In this document: in pieces, positions 17,723-25,575 of the stretch | Layout: every line of letters starts with the position of its first letter | Position numbering within the stretch: position 1 is the stretch's first letter | DNA from: Dermacoccus nishinomiyaensis | GTDB taxonomy: Bacteria; Actinomycetota; Actinomycetes; Actinomycetales; Dermatophilaceae | Direction of reading: 5' to 3' | NCBI RefSeq assembly: GCF_900447535.1 | Contig: NZ_UFXX01000002.1 | Coordinates: forward strand, 1-64,000 | Length of the DNA stretch: 64,000 bases | Notes under the pieces: generated by a model | The model's database searches: none | Told to the model about the DNA's origin: nothing | The model's input: the letters and a program-made list of their open reading frames with translations, nothing else | Translations under genes and position numbers: made by a program

Positions 17723-18544
17723 ATGAAGCGTGCCATCGCCACCGCAGGTGTCGCCGCCCTCGCCCTCGGCCTGACGGCCTGTGGCGGCAGCGACGACAAG
17801 AGCTCGTCCGGCTCGGGCGACAAGATCAAGATCGGCATCAAGTACGACCAGCCCGGCCTCGGACTCAAGGCCGGCTCGGACTACAAGGGCCTCGACGTCG
17901 ACGTCGCCAAGTACGTCGCGAAGGAGATGGGCTACGGCGAGGACAAGATCGACTTCGTCGAGTCGCCCTCCAAGCAGCGTGAGAAGATGCTCGAGGCGGG
18001 CACCGTCAAGATGATCTTCGCCACGTACTCGATCACCGACAAGCGCAAGCAGCAGGTCTCCTTCGGCGGCCCCTACTTCGTCGCCGGCCAGTCGGTCCTG
18101 ACGAAGGCGGACAGCGACATCAAGAGCGTCAAGGACCTCGCGGGCAAGAAGGTCTGCTCCGTCACCGGCTCGACGTCGGTCGACAACCTGAAGAAGCAGC
18201 AGCCGAACCTCGTCCCCCAGCAGTACGACAAGTACTCCGAGTGCGCGGACGCGCTCGCCTCCGGCGCCATCGACGCGATGACGACGGACAACACGATCCT
18301 CGCCGGCTACGCCAACCAGGATGCCTACAAGGGCAAGTTCAAGCTCGTCGGCGATGCCTTCACCGAGGAGAAGTACGGCGTCGGCCTCAAGAAGGGCGAC
18401 AAGGACACCTGCGAGAAGGTCAACAAGGCCATCACGAAGATGGTCGACTCCGGTGAGTGGAAGAAGGCCGTCGAGTCGAACCTCGGCGCCGACTTCCGCT
18501 ACGACACGAAGCTCAACCCGCCGAAGCCGGCAGCCTGCTCCTGA
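17723..18544 (+). CDS. gluB: Glutamate-binding lipoprotein of the ABC transporter
   Basis: 273 residues; ATG preceded by AGGAGGAAA. A lipoprotein signal peptide (MKRAIATAGVAALALGLTAC, lipobox LTAC) and a Gly/Ser linker precede a type-3 solute-binding domain. Typical elements are IKIGIKYDQPGLGLK, the Arg-containing stretch SITDKRKQQVSFGGPYF, LAGKKVCSVTGSTS and the C-terminal TCEKVNKAITKMVDSGEW. It is lysine/aspartate-rich and ends at a cysteine near the C-terminus (KPAACS), as in relatives. It delivers the amino acid to GluC/GluD on the outer face of the membrane. Confidence 0.9.
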   Translation: MKRAIATAGVAALALGLTACGGSDDKSSSGSGDKIKIGIKYDQPGLGLKAGSDYKGLDVDVAKYVAKEMGYGEDKIDFVESPSKQREKMLEAGTVKMIFATYSITDKRKQQVSFGGPYFVAGQSVLTKADSDIKSVKDLAGKKVCSVTGSTSVDNLKKQQPNLVPQQYDKYSECADALASGAIDAMTTDNTILAGYANQDAYKGKFKLVGDAFTEEKYGVGLKKGDKDTCEKVNKAITKMVDSGEWKKAVESNLGADFRYDTKLNPPKPAACS

Positions 18545-18609
18545 TCCACGCGCGGTGTCGGGCGCGGCACCCGCCGCGCCCGTCACCGTCACCCATTGAA
18601 AGGCCTTGC

Positions 18610-19290
18610 ATGTCAACGCTTTTCAGCGATTATCATCTGCTCGACGCGTTGTGGATGACGATCAAGCTGACCCTCGTGGCCGCCGTGGGCTCCCTCGTCC
18701 TCGGCACGCTCGTCGCCGTCCTGCGCATGTCGCCGGTGCCGATGCTGCGCTTCCTCGGCACGTCCTACATCAACATCTTCCGCAACACTCCTCTGACGCT
18801 CATCATCCTGTCGTGCAACCTCGTGCTGTGGGCCAAGCTCGGCGTCGAGCTCGCGGACAGCAAGAGCCCCGACTTCTTCACGACGAACAACTTCCGCCTG
18901 GCGGTGCTCGGCCTGACGGTGTACCACGCCGCCTACGTCTGCGAGGCGCTGCGTTCCGGCGTCAACACGATCCCGCTCGGGCAGGCCGAGGCCGCGCGTT
19001 CGATCGGGCTCACGTTCAGCCAGTCACTGCGTGAGGTCATCCTGCCGCAGGCGTTCCGCGGCGCGATCGTCCCCCTCGGCAACGCGCTCATCGCGCTGAC
19101 GAAGAACACCACGGTCGCCGTCGTCATCGGCGTCATGGAGATGGCCGCGATGCTGGCGAAGGTGACCGAGGACGACCCGGGCCTGCTCAACCAGGCGTTC
19201 TCCGCCTCGGCCCTCGCCTTCGTGGCACTGACCCTGCCGACGGGTCTGCTCGTCGGCTACCTCGGCAAGAAACTGGCGGTGAAGCGATGA
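18610..19290 (+). CDS. gluC: Amino-acid ABC transporter permease
   Basis: 226 residues with about five transmembrane helices, starting with AWMTIKLTLVAAVGSLV-type sequence. It has the HisM/GlnP-family coupling region EAARSIGLTFSQSLREVILPQA (EAA motif) facing the ATPase, and the FRNTPLTLII motif shared by polar amino-acid permeases. The ATG at 18610 follows GAAAGGCC. Its end overlaps gluD (ATGA at 19287), so the two permeases are translated together and probably form a heterodimer. Confidence 0.9.
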   Translation: MSTLFSDYHLLDALWMTIKLTLVAAVGSLVLGTLVAVLRMSPVPMLRFLGTSYINIFRNTPLTLIILSCNLVLWAKLGVELADSKSPDFFTTNNFRLAVLGLTVYHAAYVCEALRSGVNTIPLGQAEAARSIGLTFSQSLREVILPQAFRGAIVPLGNALIALTKNTTVAVVIGVMEMAAMLAKVTEDDPGLLNQAFSASALAFVALTLPTGLLVGYLGKKLAVKR

Positions 19291-20201
19291 GTAGCGGAGT
19301 TCTCTTCGACGCCCCGGGCCCGAAGGCCCGCCGGCGACACGCCGTCCTGACGGTGCTCGGCGCCCTCGTCCTTCTCGGCCTGCTGTGGCTCGTCTACCGC
19401 CGTCTCGACGACAAGGGCCAGCTCACCTCGGCCATGTGGAAGCCGTTCCTCGAGGCCTCGACGTGGCAGGACTACATCCTGCCGGGCCTGCTCGGCACGT
19501 TGAAGGCCGCCGGCACCGCCATGATCGGCGCCGCCGTCTTCGGCATCGTCTTCGCGATGGCCCGCATGTCGCATGTGCGGCCCCTGCGGTGGGTCGCCGG
19601 CGTCATCGTCGAGCTGGGCCGTGCCGTGCCCGTGTTGCTCATGATGCTGTTCGTCTACGGCTGGCTCTCGACCCGCGGTGACAACGACAACAACCCGTTC
19701 ATCGCGACGGTCGTCGCCCTCGTCATCTACAACGGTGCGGTCGTCGCCGAGGTCATCCGCTCCGGCGTCGACCAGCTGCCGAACGGGCAGCGTGAGGGGG
19801 GTCTGTCCGTCGGTCTGACACAGACGCAGACCCTGCGCTCGATCCTGCTGCCGCAGGCGATCACCGCGATGATGCCGACGCTCATCAGCCAGCTCGTCGT
19901 CGTGCTCAAGGACACCGCGCTGGGGTACAACGTGCTCTACGGCGAGATGCTCTACAAGGCCAAGAACGCCGCGGTCTCGTCGGCGAACATCGTGCCGATG
20001 ATCTTCGTCGTGGCGCTCATCTACATCGCGCTCAACTACACGATCTCGAAGATCGCCGTCCTCGTCGAGAAGCGCCTGCAGAACCGCGGGCAGGCAGCCG
20101 GCGCGGGCGAACACGGCGACGGGCCGGGCGCGGGCGTGACCGCCGGGGTCGCCGTCACCGGCGCCCCGGGCGTCAACTTCGGCGAGCAACACACGACCTG
20201 A
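19287..20201 (+). CDS. gluD: Amino-acid ABC transporter permease, second subunit
   Basis: 304 residues. A basic cytoplasmic N-terminus (PKARRRHAVL) precedes an extra first helix, then the permease core with LGRAVPVLLMMLFVYGWL, the EAA-like loop EGGLSVGLTQTQTLRSILLPQA and a last helix near IYIALNYTISKIAVLVEKRL. A Gly-rich tail of about 35 residues (AGAGEHGDGPGAG) is not part of the fold. It is last in the operon and followed by a perfect 22-bp terminator stem. Confidence 0.9.
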   Translation: MSSGVLFDAPGPKARRRHAVLTVLGALVLLGLLWLVYRRLDDKGQLTSAMWKPFLEASTWQDYILPGLLGTLKAAGTAMIGAAVFGIVFAMARMSHVRPLRWVAGVIVELGRAVPVLLMMLFVYGWLSTRGDNDNNPFIATVVALVIYNGAVVAEVIRSGVDQLPNGQREGGLSVGLTQTQTLRSILLPQAITAMMPTLISQLVVVLKDTALGYNVLYGEMLYKAKNAAVSSANIVPMIFVVALIYIALNYTISKIAVLVEKRLQNRGQAAGAGEHGDGPGAGVTAGVAVTGAPGVNFGEQHTT

Positions 20202-20210
20202 CGTTCGCGC

Positions 20211-20260
20211 ACACGACGCGGGGGCCTCGACCATGATCGGTCGAGGCCCCCGCGTCGTGT
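20211..20260 (+). terminator. Very long perfect hairpin ending the glu operon
   Basis: A 22-bp uninterrupted stem (20211-20232 pairing with 20239-20260; core GGGGGCCTCGACC) has the 6-nt loop ATGATC. The bases after it are TGCGT, without a T-run, as is common in actinobacterial terminators. It begins ten bases after the gluD stop codon. Confidence 0.85.
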
Positions 20261-20304
20261 TGCGTCAGGACGCGCTCAGCGGCGCACGAGCCGCCACAGC
20301 ATGC

Positions 20305-20343
20305 GAGAACCGCCCCGTATCATGGTGATACGAGGCGGTTCTC
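20305..20343 (-). terminator. Hairpin downstream of tRNA-Asn
   Basis: GAGAACCGCC (20305-20314) pairs with GGCGGTTCTC (20334-20343), enclosing CGTATCA TGG TGATACG; there is one mismatch between the two stems. It lies 8 nt beyond the 3' end of tRNA-Asn in the direction of transcription and probably defines its transcript end. Confidence 0.6.
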
Positions 20344-20350
20344 GGTGATG

Positions 20351-20423
20351 CTCCCCCACTTGGACTCGAACCAAGAACCCTCCGATTAACAGTCGAATGC
20401 TCTGCCAATTGAGCTATAGGGGA
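20351..20423 (-). tRNA. tRNA-Asn (GTT)
   Basis: Read leftward from 20423: acceptor TCCCCTA pairing with TGGGGGA, D-arm GCTCAATTGGCAGAGC, anticodon loop CTGTTAA (anticodon GTT) and T-arm CTTGG TTCGAGT CCAAG, with discriminator G. All arms are complete, 73 nt. Only CA follows the discriminator in the genome, so the full CCA is not encoded. Confidence 0.95.
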
Positions 20424-20531
20424 ATGCTCGACCCAGCGGTTCAGGCTCTCACCCGAACGTTTGGCGCGCCGTAACTATAGCAAAGGTTCGACGCGCGTTC
20501 ACAATCGCAGCCTTGCGCTCGCCCGGGGCAC

Positions 20532-22517
20532 CTATCTCAGACCGGCCTCGCGCAGCGCGTTGAGCTGCGTCTGCAACTGGAACAGGCGCGCACTCGCTGC
20601 ACGGGAGGCGTCTGCGTAACCCGGCGCGTTCGGGTCGAGCCGGCGAAGCTGCCCCATGGCATCGGCGATCGCCGAGCTGAGCGCGCCCTCCTGCACGTTC
20701 TGGATGAGCGCCGCGACATAACGCTCATCCGGGCGGCCCGTCGCCTCGTCGAGTTTCGTCGGCAGGTCACGGACGACGAGCTCGTTGAGCACGTCATGCA
20801 GCTGCGGGTCGGTGCCGCGCCGCACGGCCTCGTTCCACGCCCCGATCGACGCCACGGAACCCGGTCCGCCGGCCACGATCGCCGCCGCCAGGATGAGCTG
20901 GTGCGCCGGCGCGCTGAAGTCCCCCGGTACGAGCTGATCGAACACGGTGCCCTTCAACGACTCCGGGTACTGCAGCATCACCTGCAACAGCTGCCGCTCC
21001 CCCGCGATCGACGGATCACGCGGGTTCGGCTTCGGGATGCTCGGACGCTGCGGCTCAGCGGCGTCCGACACGCTCTGGCCCTCGCGCTGCCCACCGCCGG
21101 GGCCCGACGATGGCTGCTGAGAACCCTGCCGCGATGCGGCCGGCGACTCCTCCCGCCGCGGCGGGCGTCGCTCGCTCAGCTTGCCGCGCGGCGCGGTGCG
21201 CACGGCTGCGCTGAGCTGCTCGATCTCGACTCCGATCCACCCGGCGACCGTGCGCACGTACTCGGGCCGCAGCGTCTGGTCACGGATGCCGGCGATGATG
21301 GGGGCCACCGCGCGCATGGCGGCGACGCGCCCCTCCGCGTGGTCGAGGTCGAACCCCGCGATCGTCGTGCGCACGGCGAACTCGAACATCGGCACCGCGT
21401 CTTCGATGAGACCGCGCACCGCCTCATCGCCCTGGCGCAGGCGCAGGTCGCACGGGTCCATCCCGTCCTTCGCGACGGCGACGAACGACTGGCTCGCCCA
21501 GCGCTGATCCTCGTCGAACGCCTTCATCGCCGCCTTCTGGCCGGCGGCGTCACCGTCGAACGTGAAGATGACGCGCGCGGGGGTGCCCCCGGCCTCGTCA
21601 CGCATGATGCGACGCAACGACTTGATGTGATCCACGCCGAACGCCGTGCCACACGTCGCGACGGCATTGTCGACGCCCGCGAGGTGCGCGGCCATGACGT
21701 CGGTGTAGCCCTCGACGACGACAGCGCGTCGCTCGCGCGCGATCGTCTTCTTCGCGAGGTCCAACCCGTACAGGACGTGGGTCTTCTTGTAGACCGGCGT
21801 CTCGCTCGTGTTGAGGTACTTCGCCTCGATGCGGTCGTCTTCGAAGATGCGGCGCGCGCCGAAGCCGACGGTGTCGCCCGTGATGTCGCGGATCGGCCAG
21901 ACGACGCGGCCACGGAACCGGTCGTAGAGGCCCCGCGACGACTGACCGACGAGCCCGGCAGTCGTCATCTCCTCGGGGCTGAAACCCTTGGCGCGCAGGT
22001 GCGCCGTCAGCGCGTCGCCGGTGCGTGGCGCGAAGCCGACGCCGAAGTGCTGCGCGGCCTTGCCGTCGAAACCCTTGGCGCGCAGGAAATCCCGCCCGGC
22101 GCGGGCAGACGGGTCGCGAAGCAGCGCCTCGGTGTAGAACTCCTCCGCCACGCGGTGCGCCTCGACGAGCCGCATGCGCCGCCCCGGCGGCTCACGGTCG
22201 GGCCGCTCGCCCTCCTCGTAACGCAGCACCATCCCGGCCTTCGCGGCGAGGCGCTCGACGGACTCGGTGAACGACAGGTGCTCGGTCTCCATGACGAACG
22301 AGATGACGTCGCCCGACTGACCGCACCCGAAACAGTGATAGACACCGACGGCGGGACGCACGGTGAAGCTCGGCGTCTTCTCGTCGTGGAACGGACACAA
22401 CCCCTTGAGCGAACCGGCGCCCGCGCGCCGCAGCGTCACGTGCTCGGAGACGACGTCCTCGATGTTGACGCGATCCTTCACGGCAGCGATGTCCTCTGCC
22501 TTGATCAGCCCCGCCAC
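20532..22517 (-). CDS. dnaG: DNA primase
   Basis: 661 residues. It synthesises RNA primers at the replication fork. The N-terminal CHC2 zinc finger has C41, H44, C62 and C65 (LCPFHDEKTPSF and YHCFGCGQSG). The Toprim core has EGYTDVMAAHLAG and FTFDGDAAGQKA for metal binding. A Ser/Pro/Gln-rich linker near residues 435-490 leads to the C-terminal helicase-binding domain. I chose GTG at 22517 because GGAAGGAG sits just upstream; a GTG 15 nt earlier lacks such a site. Its neighbour dgt lies downstream on the same strand, 78 nt upstream of its own start, a common actinobacterial pairing. Confidence 0.95.
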   Translation of the reverse strand: MAGLIKAEDIAAVKDRVNIEDVVSEHVTLRRAGAGSLKGLCPFHDEKTPSFTVRPAVGVYHCFGCGQSGDVISFVMETEHLSFTESVERLAAKAGMVLRYEEGERPDREPPGRRMRLVEAHRVAEEFYTEALLRDPSARAGRDFLRAKGFDGKAAQHFGVGFAPRTGDALTAHLRAKGFSPEEMTTAGLVGQSSRGLYDRFRGRVVWPIRDITGDTVGFGARRIFEDDRIEAKYLNTSETPVYKKTHVLYGLDLAKKTIARERRAVVVEGYTDVMAAHLAGVDNAVATCGTAFGVDHIKSLRRIMRDEAGGTPARVIFTFDGDAAGQKAAMKAFDEDQRWASQSFVAVAKDGMDPCDLRLRQGDEAVRGLIEDAVPMFEFAVRTTIAGFDLDHAEGRVAAMRAVAPIIAGIRDQTLRPEYVRTVAGWIGVEIEQLSAAVRTAPRGKLSERRPPRREESPAASRQGSQQPSSGPGGGQREGQSVSDAAEPQRPSIPKPNPRDPSIAGERQLLQVMLQYPESLKGTVFDQLVPGDFSAPAHQLILAAAIVAGGPGSVASIGAWNEAVRRGTDPQLHDVLNELVVRDLPTKLDEATGRPDERYVAALIQNVQEGALSSAIADAMGQLRRLDPNAPGYADASRAASARLFQLQTQLNALREAGLR

Positions 22518-22610
22518 GTCACTCCTTCCCACCTCACGCGATGCCCGGCCACGGCCGGCTCGGCACGCACCGTCAGTGTAGGCGCGGCCACCGACAACCC
22601 CATCCGATCG

Positions 22611-23837
22611 TCACGACGGGGCGTGCGCCGCCTCCGCGAGCGCTCGCCCGTCCGTCAACGACGCGACCTGGTCGATGACGACGCGGAGCACGCCGGCATC
22701 GTCGGCCGCGGCGCGCGCGTCGTCGAGAAAAGGTACGTCCATGCGCTCGGGATCAGCGACGAGACGGGCGACGAGTGACTCGACGACCTCGCGCTGCACC
22801 CGGTGCTGCGCCTCGCGTGCCTGCGTGAACATGACGAAGTGCGCCGACATTCCCTTGAGGACCGCGACCTGTGCACGCACGTCGTCGGGCACGACGAGCA
22901 CAGCGTCGTACCGCGCGAGCGGCTGGTGGCCGTACGCGGCGCGCGTGGCGTCCTCGGGTGCCGCTGCGAAACGGCCGATGAGCTTGCTCGTCATGTCCTT
23001 CAACGCCGCCAGATCGCGGCGCGAACCGACGAACGATGCCGGCAGGTCGTCGTGCAGCAGGGCGTCGAAGGCCTCCGCGAGCGCGTCATCACTCAGATCG
23101 GGCGCGTACCGGGCGCGCGCCGCGGCGATGACGCCGGCACGCTCAGCCGGCGAGCGCAACGCCCGCAACTCCAGCGCACCGGCCGCGACGGCGTCCTCGA
23201 TGTCATGGACGCTGTAGGCGACGTCGTCGGCCCAGTCCATGACCTGCGCCTCGAGGCACGTGCGTGCCGGCGCCTCGGTGCGCACGAACGCGAAGACGTC
23301 CGCGTCGTCTTCGTAGACACCGAACTTCGTGGTGCCCGCCGGGCCCTCGCCACGGCGCCACGGGTACTTCGTCGCCGCATCCAGCGTCGCGCGCGTGAGA
23401 TTGAGCCCGACGGAGCGCCCTCCCGAGGTGTGCCGCTTCGCCTCGAGGCGCGTCAGCAGCCGGAAGGTCTGCGCGTTGCCCTCGAACCCGCCGATGTCGG
23501 CCGCGAGCGCGTCGAGCACGCTCTCGCCGAAGTGCCCGAACGGCGGGTGGCCGATGTCGTGCGCGAGACATGCGGCGTCGACGACGTCCGAGTTGCAACC
23601 GAGCGCGTCCGCGAGTTCGCGCCCGATCTGCGCGACCTCGAGCGAGTGCGTCAACCGGTTGCGCACGAAGTCGTCCGTCCCGGCCTGCCACACCTGCGTC
23701 TTCGTCGACAGCCTCCGCAGCGAGGCGCTGTGCACGATGCGCGCTCGATCGCGCGCGAAGTCGTCACGATCACTGCGCTTGCGGGTGCGATCCTCCGCGA
23801 CGAAGCGCTCCCGATCGCGCGCCGCGTACGTGCTCAG
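22611..23837 (-). CDS. dgt: Deoxyguanosinetriphosphate triphosphohydrolase-like HD-domain protein
   Basis: About 408 residues. The HD-domain ligands are visible: H in NRLTHSLEVAQIGRELA, then CLAHDIGHPPFGHFGE with the HD pair, and DWADDVAYSVHDIEDAV with the last Asp. Enzymes of this family hydrolyse dNTPs to nucleoside and tripolyphosphate. No ATG/GTG/TTG precedes the conserved TYAARDRERF region. The best start is CTG at 23837, overlapping the upstream TGA (CTGA) with GAGGTG five bases ahead; the open frame runs further upstream without a ribosome-binding site. dnaG lies next on the same strand. Confidence 0.88.
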   Translation of the reverse strand: MSTYAARDRERFVAEDRTRKRSDRDDFARDRARIVHSASLRRLSTKTQVWQAGTDDFVRNRLTHSLEVAQIGRELADALGCNSDVVDAACLAHDIGHPPFGHFGESVLDALAADIGGFEGNAQTFRLLTRLEAKRHTSGGRSVGLNLTRATLDAATKYPWRRGEGPAGTTKFGVYEDDADVFAFVRTEAPARTCLEAQVMDWADDVAYSVHDIEDAVAAGALELRALRSPAERAGVIAAARARYAPDLSDDALAEAFDALLHDDLPASFVGSRRDLAALKDMTSKLIGRFAAAPEDATRAAYGHQPLARYDAVLVVPDDVRAQVAVLKGMSAHFVMFTQAREAQHRVQREVVESLVARLVADPERMDVPFLDDARAAADDAGVLRVVIDQVASLTDGRALAEAAHAPS

Positions 23838-24247
23838 CGAAGCACCTCGAGCTGCGTGCGTAGGTCGCGTGCCCAGTCGGCGAGCCAGTCGCGCTGCATC
23901 TCGTTCCAGGCATCGGCGACGAAGTCGCTCGGGAACATGATGCTCGACTCGTCCGGCAGCGACAGCCCGATGTCGCGGCCCTCGGCGTCCGTGATGACCC
24001 GCCACTCGAGCACCGTCTCCAGGGTCAACCACTGCCCCAGCGCGAAGCCGATCATCGCGACGAACGGCGTCGGATCCTCGCGCTCGGTCTCGTCCTGCGC
24101 GATGACCCGGTCGACGTAACTCTCGTACGCCGCGTCGATCGTCGCGACGTCGGTGACGTCTATGTTCCAGCGCGCCGCGTCATCGAGCCAGCCGTCGAGA
24201 ACGGTCTGCTCGGCCTCGCCGACGGGTTCGACGATGATGTCGGCCAT
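23834..24247 (-). CDS. DUF3806-type protein
   Basis: 137 residues starting MADIIVEPVGEAEQTVLDGWLDDA. The middle (AMIGFALGQWLTLETVLEWRVITDAEGRDIGLS) is the conserved part of the DUF3806 family as I recall it, whose members lack a known reaction. It is soluble and acidic with many Trp. The start overlaps the stop of the DUF2277 gene (ATGA) and its stop overlaps the probable CTG start of dgt, making a tightly coupled three-gene unit. Confidence 0.7.
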   Translation of the reverse strand: MADIIVEPVGEAEQTVLDGWLDDAARWNIDVTDVATIDAAYESYVDRVIAQDETEREDPTPFVAMIGFALGQWLTLETVLEWRVITDAEGRDIGLSLPDESSIMFPSDFVADAWNEMQRDWLADWARDLRTQLEVLR

Positions 24248-24525
24248 CAGCTCGCCACCGCCGCGTAGCGCTGCGCCGCGCGGGCGCGCGCCTTGCTCGC
24301 CTCGACCTCGCGGTCCTTGGGCGGCGCGCTCGTCACGAGAGAGTCGATCAGCTCGCGCGAGGCCTGCGCGATGACGTCGACGGCGCGCTCGTAGGCGGCT
24401 TCGTTGGCGCTCGACGGCTTGGCCGAGCCGCCGATCTTGCGCACGTACTGCAGGGCTGCGGCACGCACCTCCTCGTCAGTCGCGGGGGGCGCGAAGTTGT
24501 TGAGCGGGCGGATGTTGCGGCACAT
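24247..24525 (-). CDS. DUF2277 family protein
   Basis: 92 residues beginning MCRNIRPLNNFAPPATDEEV, the hallmark of DUF2277 (a small conserved helical family, function unknown), with LQYVRKIGGSAKPSSANE and the Ala/Arg-rich C-terminal helix. The open frame extends upstream but the conserved MCRNI start at 24525 is chosen. It is the first gene of the unit with the DUF3806 gene and dgt, divergent from the sulfurtransferase gene. Confidence 0.85.
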   Translation of the reverse strand: MCRNIRPLNNFAPPATDEEVRAAALQYVRKIGGSAKPSSANEAAYERAVDVIAQASRELIDSLVTSAPPKDREVEASKARARAAQRYAAVAS

Positions 24526-24605
24526 GCCTAAAGCGTGCCACACGACGCCGACAACAGCCGTCGCATCGGGCGCCACGCCGGGCCCCGGCTCGCTACGCTG
24601 ACAGC

Positions 24606-25460
24606 ATGACGCACCTGCCGCACCCGCTCGTGTCAGCTCACCGACTCGCCGCACGCCTAGAAGCCGGCGAACGCTTCCACCTGCTCGACGTGCGGTGGGC
24701 GCTCGGGCAGCCCTCGATGCACGAGGCGTACCTGCACGCACACCTGCCCGGCGCCTGCTGGGTTGAGTTCGAGGACGCCCTCAGCGACGCGGTCAGCGAC
24801 GACGGCGCGGGCGGGCGTCATCCGATGCCGTCGCTCGATCGGTTCCAGGACGCGATGCGCGCCGCCGGCGTCCGCAACGATGTGCCCGTCGTTGTCTACG
24901 ACGCCGCGAACGGCCTCGCCGCGGCCCGCTGCTGGTGGTTGCTGCGCTATTTCGGCAAGCTCGACGTGCAGGTGCTCGACGGCGGTCTCGCCGCGTGGAA
25001 GCAGGCCGGCGGGGCGCTCGAGGGGGGCGATCCGACGCCAACGCAACGCGGTGACTTCATCGCGACGCCCCGCCACCTCACTCTCGTCGATGCCGACGGC
25101 GCGGAGGAGCTCGCCGCGCGTCACCTGCTCGTCGACGCCCGCCCCGCCGACCGCTTCGCCGGCCAGAACGAGACGATCGACCCGGTCGCCGGGCACATCC
25201 CCGGCGCCGTCAACATCCCGGCGCTGAGCAACATCGGCGCCGACGGCTGCTTTCTCACGAGCGACGACCTCGCCACGCGCTTCACCGCGCGTGGCATCCC
25301 ACGTCATGAACGCGTCGGGGTCTACTGCGGCTCCGGCGTGCAGGCCGCGCATCTCGCGCTCGCGCTCGAGGTGAGCGGCGTGTTCGACGACCCGGCGGTC
25401 TACATCGGGTCGTGGTCGGACTGGATCAGCGACCCCGAACGACCCGTCGAACGCGACTGA
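24606..25460 (+). CDS. Sulfurtransferase (3-mercaptopyruvate / thiosulfate type)
   Basis: 284 residues with two rhodanese domains. The N-terminal inactive domain runs from LLDVRWALG to VLDGGLAAWKQAGG; the C-terminal catalytic domain has the active cysteine C241 in the loop CGSGVQA. CGSGV loops are typical of mercaptopyruvate sulfurtransferases, whereas thiosulfate enzymes usually have CRKG(V/T). GHIPGAVNIPAL is the standard motif before it. The start is leaderless-like (TACGCT six bases before ATG). A strong bidirectional hairpin separates it from the convergent mqo gene. Confidence 0.88.
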   Translation: MTHLPHPLVSAHRLAARLEAGERFHLLDVRWALGQPSMHEAYLHAHLPGACWVEFEDALSDAVSDDGAGGRHPMPSLDRFQDAMRAAGVRNDVPVVVYDAANGLAAARCWWLLRYFGKLDVQVLDGGLAAWKQAGGALEGGDPTPTQRGDFIATPRHLTLVDADGAEELAARHLLVDARPADRFAGQNETIDPVAGHIPGAVNIPALSNIGADGCFLTSDDLATRFTARGIPRHERVGVYCGSGVQAAHLALALEVSGVFDDPAVYIGSWSDWISDPERPVERD

Positions 25461-25520
25461 ACCGAGCCGTCGCGCCCCTCGGCGATCTCGCACCCTTCGC
25501 TGCCCCACCCGTGACAGACG

Positions 25521-25560
25521 CGAACGGCCGGCCCCCGCTCGTGCAGGGGCCGGCCGTTCG
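25521..25560. terminator. Bidirectional terminator between the sulfurtransferase gene and mqo
   Basis: A 15-bp perfect stem (CGAACGGCCGGCCCC, 25521-25535, with 25546-25560) and a 10-nt loop lie midway between the two convergent stop codons. Confidence 0.85.
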
Positions 25561-25575
25561 TCGTGTCAGCGTGGG

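Noticed and set aside
20796-22778. 660-codon plus-strand open frame opposite dnaG
   Set aside because: dnaG on the other strand has zinc finger and Toprim motifs; this frame has none.
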